Below are positions 1 to 8,800 of a stretch of DNA of 24,656 bases, piece after piece; position 1 is the first letter of the stretch; each line of letters begins with the position of its first letter. The position numbers and the translations under genes were made by a program. The notes beneath the pieces were generated by a model. The model searched no databases. It worked only from the letters and a program-made list of their open reading frames with translations, and was not told the origin of the DNA. The stretch comes from an uncultured archaeon. GTDB lineage: Archaea; Thermoproteota; CALKCG01; B24. Location: contig CALKCG010000004.1 in assembly GCA_938082915.1 (NCBI GenBank), positions 1 through 24,656 on the forward strand. The letters are read 5' to 3'.

Positions 1-1110
1 TGTAGACTATACTCAGGCTCTAAGGCTGAGGTTTTTGAGAAAATGTTCGCCGAATACCATCAGGCTAAGTACGGAATAGCCGTTGCCAATGGTACCGTTG
101 CTCTCGAGCTTGCCCTTAAAACCGTCGGCGTCGGTATTGGAGATGAAGTCATAGTACCCGCCGTAACATTCATAGCCACCGCTTCAGCCGTGAGCGAGGT
201 TGGAGCCATACCCATATTCGCCGACATAGACCCTGAAACAGCGACCATAAGTGCGAAATCGATCGAGAAGAGCATAACGGATAAGACTAAAGCCGTCATA
301 GGTGTTCACTATGCTGGTTATCCGATAAATTTCGATGAGATTCTTCCATTGATCAAAAAATACAACTTATTTCTGATAGAGGATTGCGCTCACGCACATG
401 GGTCTGAGTGGAGGGGGCGAAAAGTCGGTGCGATTGGGCATATGGGGGGCTTCAGTCTTCAGGAGAGTAAGACTCTAACGGCTGGTGAAGGAGGTATTGT
501 TCTAACGAATAGCGATGAGCTCGCTGAGAAGGCTAGGCTTATCCACAACATAGGTAGAGTCCTGGGGAAGCCCGGCTATATGCACTACATTTTAAGTTCA
601 AACTACAGGCTTTCAGAGATTCAAGCTGGGTTACTTATATCGCAGATGAGGAGGCTTAAAGAGCAGGTTGAACTTAAGCATGAGACTGGGGAATACCTGG
701 CTTCTAAGCTTAGGAAGATAGGTGGAGTTGAACCTCTTAAGAGAGATGAACGTGTCACTAAGAGGGGCTACTACTACTTTGTAATCAGATATTACCCTGA
801 AGAGTTTCAAAACGTTCCGAAGGAAAGGTTTATAGAGGCTTTAAACGCTGAAGGGGTACCAGCGGGCGTAGGTTATGGTATGCCTTTGTACAGACAACCG
901 GCGTTTAAGAGGGAGAACCTTAAAGGAGTATTTCCAGAAGACTGGAAAGTGCCAGATTATGAAAGTTTAAGCCTTCCGGGCGCTGAAGAATACTGCAGAA
1001 GAGAAGTAACACTTCCACATCAAATACTGCTCGGTGGAAAGGAGGGCGCGGGTCTCATAGTGGCTGCAATAGAGAAGATAAAGGAAAACGTTGATGAGCT
1101 TTTAAGTTGA
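1..1110 (+). CDS. DegT/DnrJ/EryC1-type PLP aminotransferase, 5' end outside window
   Basis: A fold-type I aminotransferase of the DegT/DnrJ/EryC1/StrS family, which moves an amino group onto keto-sugars for surface polysaccharide or glycan precursors. The frame is open from base 1. The 14 codons before the Met at 43 already read like the family (AEVFEKMFAEYH), so that Met is internal and roughly 20-40 N-terminal residues lie outside the window. Counting from it, an NGTVALELAL segment binds the cofactor phosphate region, IEDCAHAHG supplies the Asp that contacts the PLP ring nitrogen, and SLQESKTLTAGEGG carries the Schiff-base Lys at about residue 143. The C-terminal small domain ends with typical LPxH and ALxxI-type helices. 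It ends 7 bases before a convergent gene. The substrate cannot be told from this window, because any sugar-pathway neighbours would lie upstream. Confidence 0.9.
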   Translation, partial: CRLYSGSKAEVFEKMFAEYHQAKYGIAVANGTVALELALKTVGVGIGDEVIVPAVTFIATASAVSEVGAIPIFADIDPETATISAKSIEKSITDKTKAVIGVHYAGYPINFDEILPLIKKYNLFLIEDCAHAHGSEWRGRKVGAIGHMGGFSLQESKTLTAGEGGIVLTNSDELAEKARLIHNIGRVLGKPGYMHYILSSNYRLSEIQAGLLISQMRRLKEQVELKHETGEYLASKLRKIGGVEPLKRDERVTKRGYYYFVIRYYPEEFQNVPKERFIEALNAEGVPAGVGYGMPLYRQPAFKRENLKGVFPEDWKVPDYESLSLPGAEEYCRREVTLPHQILLGGKEGAGLIVAAIEKIKENVDELLS

Positions 1111-1117
1111 AACTCCT

Positions 1118-1714
1118 CTATTTTTTAGACTCTTTCGCAAGCCCATACATTAAAGTTAGAAATCCTATAGCCATAGTGGCCAATCCAGCTGATAACATTT
1201 GATTTTTTAAACTCAACCTCTCTTCTTTCGGTTCCTCAAAAGGGCCTATGACATATCCTATTTCCAAGTTTACAGTTTTCGGATAACATGAGGGGTAGTT
1301 GTAAACGAGGAAATAGTATGTGGATGTTTCATTGTTCCGAATGGTGTGTCTATAGTATTCTTGGTGGGACCAGGAAATAGGCTTGGATACGTTATCCATG
1401 AGCGGAACGATGCTTGGATAATCTTCCACGTTAAGCTCTTCAACTCTTTTAAAGCGCCCTTCAAATGCTTCACCACTGTAAATCTTAAGACCTACACACA
1501 TGTTTGCTCCTATACTGGTGATTATCGTAACGTTTCCCGGGAAAGTGAACTTGAGAAGTTTAGCTTCTTCACGGCTCATTTCAAATCTACCCTTATAAAC
1601 TAAGGTCTCTAATTCAAGAGATTGCGCTGGCATTTTCACAGTCAAAGATGATGTGAGAAATGCCACTCCAATAGTTAGCAGTAGTAATCCTACTGTGAAA
1701 AACCGTCTAAGCAT
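1118..1714 (-). CDS. Small two-helix membrane protein with an external domain (paralogue of the 10720 gene)
   Basis: No known family recognised. The 198 residues start with one hydrophobic helix (about residues 5-25) and end with another (about 172-192, closing with LMYGLAKESKK). The roughly 145-residue polar region between them has several N-x-S/T sites and probably lies outside the cell. Two cysteines (in ANMCVG and YPSCYP) may pair. The plan and the C-terminal helix (GLATMAIGFLTLMYGLAKE) resemble the 177-residue protein at 10720-11253 (GMLAVAFWTFMYGLLKE), so the two are probably paralogues. They flank the OPT-like/M28-FtsX block, which suggests a shared accessory role (inference). The ATG is preceded by GGGTG, and a TATA-like box lies upstream. 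Confidence 0.75.
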   Translation of the reverse strand: MLRRFFTVGLLLLTIGVAFLTSSLTVKMPAQSLELETLVYKGRFEMSREEAKLLKFTFPGNVTIITSIGANMCVGLKIYSGEAFEGRFKRVEELNVEDYPSIVPLMDNVSKPISWSHQEYYRHTIRNNETSTYYFLVYNYPSCYPKTVNLEIGYVIGPFEEPKEERLSLKNQMLSAGLATMAIGFLTLMYGLAKESKK

Positions 1715-1747
1715 TGGAGCACCCTGTTAAAAGAGAGGGGCGCGGTC

Positions 1748-1757
1748 ATATTTAAAT
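1748..1757 (-). promoter_or_regulatory. TATA-like box for the 1714 gene
   Basis: An AT-rich ATTTAAATAT (minus strand) lies about 38 bases before the ATG at 1714. This would put transcription start near 1727, with a leader of about a dozen bases that includes the GGGTG ribosome site. Judged by spacing and composition only. Confidence 0.45.
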
Positions 1758-1780
1758 GTAAAAATAAAATGGGAGGATTT

Positions 1781-3820
1781 TTAGAACGGTATGAAGAATC
1801 TCACTGTTCCCATTAGGTAGGCTATTAGATTTGCAAGTGCGTATCCAGCTATGCCTCCGCTTACAAACGGCATACCGTATTCCTCGTATGCTTTGCTTCC
1901 GCCTATGCGTAGGGTTAAGAATTTAGCTATCCAAGCTCCAAGCATAGCGTTCCACTCCCTCATCCAGTTTGGCGCCACACCCGTCGCTAAGATGAAGCCT
2001 ACTGGGTGTAGAGGCCACCATAGGAATCTAGCCCTCAGAAGGAACAGTATCATGACGATTACGAAGCCGACGGCCCCGGCCTCAAACTGGAATATGGCTG
2101 GTGGAGCCTGCTCGTATCTTGCGAAGTCATTGTCACACCAAGTAGTTACTGAGCAGCCTCCCCATATTGGGACACGGCCAACGCCTAATAGGTTAATAAT
2201 CCAAACCCTAGTGGCGTTTCCTACGAATATCGCAATTATACTGGCTACAGTAGTCAGTATGACTATGTCCCTCAGGTTTACCTTAGCCATGTCTCCAAGT
2301 TTAAGGTTCTGTATCGTGAGGTATGCTCCTGTTTGAACGCCGTGAGATACATGGTTAAGCCCCGTATGCATGAAAACGTGGCTCATAATCCAGTCTGCAC
2401 TATAGGTTTGAGGTGCCGTTGGCCATATCAGCCTCAGAGGCCAGCTCGGCCATAAGGCTCTTTCGTGTATGTATCCAGATCCGCTTAGTCCTAAAACGTA
2501 TGTTGCCGCAACCGTGTTTATGAATGCTCCCACTATTAAAACTGATAGCGCTGTTCCTATGCTTAAGCCTGCTGAGAAGCAGAAAGCCAATAGAATTATC
2601 GCTGATACTATTATGAACATGTAGATCTGCCTGTATGTAAATGGCTCACGCGCTTCCTCTGGAGATTTCCCTCCACGCATAGCAAGCCTTATAGTCTCAG
2701 CAATATAGCTTCTAGCGTGGAATAGCATCATAACAGTCACTGCAGTTGTTCCACCTATCATTGTCACCCACATCCAGTAGTACGGTGGACCGAAGAGTGG
2801 AGATATATCTGATCCAGCCCATCCTAGAATCCTACAGCAGCTTCCTTGGTCGAAGACACCAGTATAGTATCCCATTATATATGCTACTTGAGCCAATATC
2901 ACTATCACCACAAAGAATACCCACGCTGAGAATAGGACTTCTAATGGAGCTAAATAGTATACTAGGAATGGGAGAATATTCTTCGTATATCCCGGCCACC
3001 ACACTAAGCTGCTCTCAATAGGATCTGTGGCAAATACACCTACACAGCCCTGAGGGCTCGTCGTAGTCGTTGCCGTACCCCTCCAAGCAAGTAGATCAGG
3101 CCACCAAGCCCAGACGTACGTGCATAGAACTTGGATTTCGAAGATTAATGCTACGAGGAACCCTATGAGGAACCATCTCATAGTCGGCTTTGCACCCGGC
3201 TCTTCGGACACTCTTCTTACGACATCGTACGTTGCTATTACATATGGAAATGGTACTCTTTCAACGTCAAGCCACCTACGCCTCAGCAACAGCATTATGC
3301 TTGAGCCGAAAAGGTAGAAAACTAAGAGGTATAAGGACCAGAACATTATGCTTCCAGCCCATGCACCCCAGTCTGTAGCAGCACCGCCAACAGTTATGCG
3401 TCTTACAACTTCAAGAGGAGGCATCCACCACCAGCTCTGAGCCACGGGCAGAAACTCAGGTTCCGTGTATAGGAGAGTTCTACTGAAGCCGACTGGCCAG
3501 CATGCGAAGGTTTCGTAGTGGCCTATGCCGTACATTCCAACTGCAGCACCTACTATATATATTGAACCTAAAAGTGATGGGGACAGTTTACGTTTAAAGT
3601 ATTTGAATGGGTAGGCTAGTAGGAGGACTAGTAGAGATATCACCGGTATTCCCATGGTTTTGGAAACCGTACCCCACGCATAGCGGCACATGAAAGCGCC
3701 GCCTACTGAACCGTTTAAAGCAATCTCCACAGTGCCTATGAAACTCAGCAATGCCGATAGAATAGCTAAGGGGATTAGTAGGGAAGGTTTAATTCTAAAT
3801 TCTTTGACTTCCTCAGTCAT
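1781..3820 (-). CDS. DUF6785-like / OPT-superfamily-like permease A
   Basis: A 679-residue polytopic membrane protein with more than a dozen hydrophobic segments. It has the hallmarks I associate with the DUF6785/DUF6784 families, which are related to oligopeptide transporters: an SWWWMPPLEVV segment near residue 130, a cytoplasmic RRRWLDVERVPFPY motif (charged residues then F-P, as in OPT proteins) near residue 185, and a C-terminal WWPLHPVGF...MREWNAMLGAW...RIGG stretch. It shares the SWW-x-PP and ER/EK-x-x-FP landmarks with the next gene upstream (3918-5864), so the two are distant paralogues and may work as a pair. The 97-base gap between them contains its own TATA-like box, so it may be transcribed separately. 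The substrate is unknown; peptides are possible by superfamily, but this is inference. Confidence 0.8.
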   Translation of the reverse strand: MTEEVKEFRIKPSLLIPLAILSALLSFIGTVEIALNGSVGGAFMCRYAWGTVSKTMGIPVISLLVLLLAYPFKYFKRKLSPSLLGSIYIVGAAVGMYGIGHYETFACWPVGFSRTLLYTEPEFLPVAQSWWWMPPLEVVRRITVGGAATDWGAWAGSIMFWSLYLLVFYLFGSSIMLLLRRRWLDVERVPFPYVIATYDVVRRVSEEPGAKPTMRWFLIGFLVALIFEIQVLCTYVWAWWPDLLAWRGTATTTTSPQGCVGVFATDPIESSLVWWPGYTKNILPFLVYYLAPLEVLFSAWVFFVVIVILAQVAYIMGYYTGVFDQGSCCRILGWAGSDISPLFGPPYYWMWVTMIGGTTAVTVMMLFHARSYIAETIRLAMRGGKSPEEAREPFTYRQIYMFIIVSAIILLAFCFSAGLSIGTALSVLIVGAFINTVAATYVLGLSGSGYIHERALWPSWPLRLIWPTAPQTYSADWIMSHVFMHTGLNHVSHGVQTGAYLTIQNLKLGDMAKVNLRDIVILTTVASIIAIFVGNATRVWIINLLGVGRVPIWGGCSVTTWCDNDFARYEQAPPAIFQFEAGAVGFVIVMILFLLRARFLWWPLHPVGFILATGVAPNWMREWNAMLGAWIAKFLTLRIGGSKAYEEYGMPFVSGGIAGYALANLIAYLMGTVRFFIPF

Positions 3821-3849
3821 TTTCCCAGCATAATTAAAGTATTAACTGA

Positions 3850-3860
3850 GCATTTAAAAG
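3850..3860 (-). promoter_or_regulatory. TATA-like box for the 3820 gene
   Basis: CTTTTAAATGC on the minus strand is centred about 35 bases before the ATG at 3820, in a 97-base AT-rich spacer. Initiation near 3829 would leave a short leader. No strong ribosome site precedes this ATG. Confidence 0.4.
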
Positions 3861-3917
3861 CTTAACTATGTTAAATATAACGATTGCTTAGAAGAAGTTA
3901 AAAAATATTGAGGAAGT

Positions 3918-5864
3918 TTAATATGGTAGTAGCCACATGCTTCTGCTAACCAGGATTAGTAGTGCACGTATAGACTCCATTAGACTCCAACCGAGACCTC
4001 CGCCCATGTAGAATCTGTTTACGAATGTACCATAGGATATCCCTGTCCTCTTACTTAATATACGGCTTACGACTTTATTTCCTATTATTGAACCTATGAG
4101 CATTGCCATCGTACTTTCAAGCTGCATAGAATATCCCATGTAAGCGCCGAATCCACCCGTTATGAAGGCTATTAAGAAGTATGGTTTATGGAATAGTAGA
4201 GACGTTAGTAAGTATATGGCTGAACCGGCGGCGAAGCCTCCGAGTATAAGCTCTCTTCTAAAGAGGTAGCCTGTCCACAGCCATACCTGCCACCTAGCCC
4301 AGTTCATCGCGTCAATAGGCCAAAATATTATCGTTGCCGGGTATGCACCAGATGGGATTGGCGATAGACTCCACAAGTAGGATACGAATAGCAGTGTCGT
4401 AATTATTCCGGCGAAGAATACGATTATATAGGTTTTAATGTACTCCGCCTTACTGGCTTGAAGTATATCTGCTTGCATGAATGCTTGAGCTATACCAGGT
4501 CCTCCTGCATAGACATATACTGGGGCGAACCATATGCGTTTATCAGCCCAACCGCTAAAGTATATCATCAGCTCTCTAAGCATGGGAACGTTGAAACCGG
4601 TGACAGTTACACCCGCTGCACTAGCACCTAAGAATGATGCGAAGAATGAGCCGCCGACCATGAACAACACTAGGATCCATATTGGAAAGCCCGTTAAGAA
4701 GTGTACCAGTAGCACACCTCCGAGACACGCTCCTATGAATGCAAGCAGTAGCAGATTAAGCGGAGGGCCTTCACCTCCCTTAGCCTCTCCCAGGGAGCTG
4801 AAAGCTCTTATGAATGTTTTAGGTCTTATTATGATCGGTAGAAACGCTGCTGCTAAGGCAAGCCCTATCGTAAAGCTTGTGTAGAAGTAAAGCTGAGACC
4901 TATAAACGAGCGTAGCCATTGGCCATGAGAGGTCGTACGGGCTTTCCGCAGGCCATAGTTTGAACCTTGTAATCAAATACGTCCCTATGGAGTAGTAGGA
5001 GAAGGCTCCTAAGAATTGAGCTAGACATATCTCTACGGGTAGTAGGAAGCCTGTTATGTAGTACAATAGGTTTAATGTGAAGCTGAAGCCGAATCCCGGT
5101 AGGAAGTGGGCGAGTATGGGAGTCATATCGTATGTTCCAGCTATTGGAAGTATTGTTGCGTATATAGCGATCCCGCCGCTAGATAGATACGGACCCAGAA
5201 GATACGGTAGAAAGCTTACGAATAGGTTGTACAGGGCTCCGAATAGTATTGAAAGCATTAAAATCCTCATTTGTGTTGGTTCTCTCTCCCCGAGCGTCAA
5301 CACGGTTTCCGCAGCCGCTCTAGCGGCTGGAAATTGAAGCTTCTCCACTTTAACGTAGATGGAATATGTGAAATATCCCATAGAGACGTCTGCAATAAAG
5401 CCGAATATCATCGCCAGTAATGTAATGCCTAATGGAATAAGCCATACTGGGTCGAAGTATAGGAATTTAACATCCCGGTATATTCTAAGTACTTCGGTTT
5501 CAGGCGGAATCCACCACGAGGGAACGAATTGAGCAACACCTAATGCATAAGACGGTTGACTGTAGGCCATGTACATGTTTTTCAGGAAGTCGTATGCTCC
5601 ACCCATGCTATATATCCCTGCGTAGTATGATGCCATCCACTGGAAGCTTAGTAGAATGAAGAGCTCCTGCTTTGTTAACGGTGAGCCGAGGAAGTGGGCG
5701 ATTTCAGACCATAGTAGGATTACTATCCAAGCCTGCAATGGAAACCACTGCGCGCTTATAAGATAGTAGTATATCATGACAGGCTGTATCAGGGCGAGTG
5801 AGAATATTAAGGCTAGAAGAGACCTCCATGTTAACCCTCGACGGATTTCACCCTCCGAGGACAT
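3918..5864 (-). CDS. DUF6785-like / OPT-superfamily-like permease B
   Basis: A 648-residue multi-pass membrane protein. From the N-terminus it shows WSEIAHFLGSPLTKQELF, then VPSWWIPPETEVLR, then the loop VEKLQFPAARAAAETV, which matches the OPT-type K/R-x-x-FP-x-x-x-A-x-A signature. Towards the C-terminus come GASAAGV and GSIIGNKVVSRILSKRTG, followed by a final helix cluster. I place the start at the ATG at 5864 rather than 45 bases upstream, because GGGGTGAT sits 3 bases before it and the longer N-terminus (RSLRKAPVHERGDR) lies inside the upstream gene. The upstream M28-FtsX stop is only 13 bases before this ATG, so the two genes are almost certainly co-transcribed. It is a distant paralogue of the 1781-3820 permease. 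Transport role inferred; substrate unknown. Confidence 0.8.
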   Translation of the reverse strand: MSSEGEIRRGLTWRSLLALIFSLALIQPVMIYYYLISAQWFPLQAWIVILLWSEIAHFLGSPLTKQELFILLSFQWMASYYAGIYSMGGAYDFLKNMYMAYSQPSYALGVAQFVPSWWIPPETEVLRIYRDVKFLYFDPVWLIPLGITLLAMIFGFIADVSMGYFTYSIYVKVEKLQFPAARAAAETVLTLGEREPTQMRILMLSILFGALYNLFVSFLPYLLGPYLSSGGIAIYATILPIAGTYDMTPILAHFLPGFGFSFTLNLLYYITGFLLPVEICLAQFLGAFSYYSIGTYLITRFKLWPAESPYDLSWPMATLVYRSQLYFYTSFTIGLALAAAFLPIIIRPKTFIRAFSSLGEAKGGEGPPLNLLLLAFIGACLGGVLLVHFLTGFPIWILVLFMVGGSFFASFLGASAAGVTVTGFNVPMLRELMIYFSGWADKRIWFAPVYVYAGGPGIAQAFMQADILQASKAEYIKTYIIVFFAGIITTLLFVSYLWSLSPIPSGAYPATIIFWPIDAMNWARWQVWLWTGYLFRRELILGGFAAGSAIYLLTSLLFHKPYFLIAFITGGFGAYMGYSMQLESTMAMLIGSIIGNKVVSRILSKRTGISYGTFVNRFYMGGGLGWSLMESIRALLILVSRSMWLLPY

Positions 5865-5867
5865 TCG

Positions 5868-5875
5868 ATCACCCC
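5868..5875 (-). promoter_or_regulatory. Shine-Dalgarno site that fixes the start at 5864
   Basis: GGGGTGAT on the minus strand, 3 bases before the ATG at 5864. It lies in and next to the stop region of the M28-FtsX gene and supports the shorter permease start. Confidence 0.7.
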
Positions 5876-5877
5876 TT

Positions 5878-8800
5878 TCATGCACCGGAGCCTTTCTTAA
5901 ACTCCTCAAGACCTATGAAGCCCTTCTTCTTAAATATTTCGAGACCTGTTTCAATATACTTCTCTTTAACGTCTGTTTTCAACGTCCTCCAGATCAAAAG
6001 CTGCTTCCTCATACTGTCTATAAACGGTCTGTTGGAGTTAACCCAATCACTCAGTAGACCCGTTGTCCTACGCAAGTATAGAGTAAGCCCGTAAGGTCTC
6101 TTCCTATGGGATTCTGCGATCAGTGAAACCTGCTGAGTGATTCCTACGTCGAAGGGTGCAAGTCTGACGTTCGCTATAATCAGTTTAATGTCTTTATCCT
6201 CGGCTATGTCCTCTTCAGATTTCCAGTCTATATCGCCGAACGTGGCGAATGCGCCTACACCTTCGGTTCTATGTGCATCGAAGTATTCGTTTACGAATGC
6301 TAGGAACCCGTATATTTCACGTCCGGAGAAGACGAATGGCATTTTAATCTCCCATTCGTCTCCACGAGGTGGTGGAACTTTCCATTTGCGTTCGAGGGAT
6401 GGCGTTACAAGCTTAGATGCTTTAATAGATGGATAAACTGTTGAAATTATCGTTACCAATGACGCCGATCCTAACACTATGAACACGTAGAATGATGAGA
6501 AGTTCGGGTAGAATCCTTCAGGATACATGTTTAGCGATGCAAAGAGCCAGCACCCGATCACTCCATATACATAACCCATTACTGCTCCAAGCAAAGCATA
6601 CACTAGAGATTCTGCTAGGAATAGCATTGAAACGTGTAGTGGCGACAGTCCTACAGCCATGTAGATCGATATTTCCCTCGTCCTGTAGTATACGTTAGCC
6701 AGCATCATGTTTAGAATCGTAAAGCTACATATTATTGTTGGAAGTATAAACGTTTCAAAGCCTGTGATCGTAAACCACTGCCTATACCTGACTATTCCAA
6801 ATCTATTGGGGGCATCGCTGTAGTATATGTCTGTAGCTATTCTTAAAGCTAAATCGCGTGCGACATCTCTTATCGCTGCCGTATCGTAAGGTTTATACGC
6901 TATACTTACTATGTAAGCTCTCTCTCTTAAGAGAAGACAGGCTTTAAGAGGCATTATCATTATTTGGTTTCCTGGGAAGTGGAATGGTACGGCTCTACCT
7001 GCACCAGTAGTCACTAGGGGCATTAGCGGGGTTATAGGTTCATTGTCAAGGTCCACCAGGCCGGTGCTTCCAGACCATAATAGGTCTCCGTCGAATATGC
7101 CTATGACTCTAAGCTCCATACCCAAGAACGGTATCGTAGAGCCTATCGTTATTTCCCTACCCAGCTCCTTTGTCAAGTTGTCTGCTATTGTCGTGCTTAT
7201 TAGACACGTGTAAACATCATCTGGGCCGAACCAGTCGCTACCAGGTAGTAGTATTTCATCTATACGGGATATTTCCTTCTCTTCAGGGCTTAAGAAGAGT
7301 ACTGCACCGACTTTAGTTATAAGCTTATCTGAGAATGCGAAGTAGCCTAAACCCCTCTGCGGTGGTGGTGGGAATAGCCATCCTCTAGCCGAGTATACTC
7401 CCGTGTCTTTAAACTGGTTTATGACTTGGTAGTACATTTCTTCGGGTATTGCAGACCATACAGGTCTTCTTATTAGTATGCCTTGGTATAGCGGCGGTTC
7501 TTCTCCCTCAGATATAACGCGTATATCTTCCACCGGTCTTGGAGCGGCCATAAGCGACGTGAACGTTACCATTGAGAAGACTAGGATAATTACCGATGTC
7601 AATGTTAACGCTGTCATAAAGCGTCGTCTCCTCATATTGCTAATGGATAGTGAGAACGCTTGGAAGGCTATAGCTGAGCGGCTTATCTCCGCTGTGTGCA
7701 TACCGACCATTCTTTCTTTCAAGGTTTTAGCACTCATCATAGCTTCCCTGAATACGAAGCCTAGTAGAGGTAGTATCACTATAGCTGCACCGAATGCTAA
7801 GATAGCCATACCGGCGTTTGAAGCCAAGTGGAAACCTGGGTGGAATATATTCAATACGGTCAGCATGATTCCGAAGACGATTATAGTTGACGCTAAGAGT
7901 TTACGCTTTTCAAATCCTACGAGTCGGCTTATGGCATAGGCGAACGGTATCATAGCTATCGATATTACGACTATCGTATATATGACCTGCCATATTAAAT
8001 CCATCATTGAGTAGTATGCCTGTTGTTCATATGCCCAAGAGGCGTAAGCCGCTGCATAGCTAAGGCCGTAATCTCTCATACGGGCGGCCTCTATAGCTTG
8101 GTTAAGGTATTCCGTGGCTAAGTTGTGGAACATCATAGTAACAGGGTTGAACGTGTAGTATCGTGCAGCAAGTCTAACCCTGCCGTCATTTAACATATAT
8201 ATGTCTCTAGCGTAGATCAGAGGCGTGAACGGTATCATCAGAGTTTCCCCGGGTTTAACTGTATAACCGTATCCAGCTGTGTTCTCAGGGGTACTGTTGA
8301 GTAGAAGACCCATTGGGAATCGGCCTCCTGTTCCAGCTCCTCCAAAGGCGGCACCGATGAATCCAAAGGTTCCAATTGCAACACCACCTCCTCCTCCACC
8401 CGCAGCCATAGCTCCATATGCACGCCCTCTCATCACGAGAATTTCAACGGGCGTATTTGGTATGACGAAGCCCATAACATCTCCGTATGGAGAGGTTAAA
8501 GCACTCTGCTGTATTAGAGGACCGTGAGCCAATCTATTGTACAATGCTAAAGCTGGCATTGAGCTTAAGTCTGATGGGTTGAAGAGTGCGAATAAGACTA
8601 TGCTGGAACACCTGAAGATGGATATTAGATACGACGCCTCTATAGTGTTTACAGAAGCGAAGTTTGACTGATACGGCGACCAAACACCTACGTCGGTAGC
8701 CCACTCTATACGTCCGTTTGTGCTGTTGACTACGAAGGCATTTACGGTTCCACCAGTATAGGGTTTAACACCTTTGATTACAGCTATACCATTGCGATTA

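Noticed and set aside
7478..7939. Plus-strand open frame of 153 codons opposite the M28-FtsX gene, and similar frames opposite the permeases, hisF/hisH and others
   Set aside because: They mirror the codon structure of clear genes on the other strand, lack ribosome sites and resemble no protein family.
8390..8410. Six-glycine run in the M28-FtsX protein as a repeat expansion or assembly error
   Set aside because: It is short, the frame stays open on both sides and the neighbouring sequence is also Gly-rich, so it is probably a real loop.
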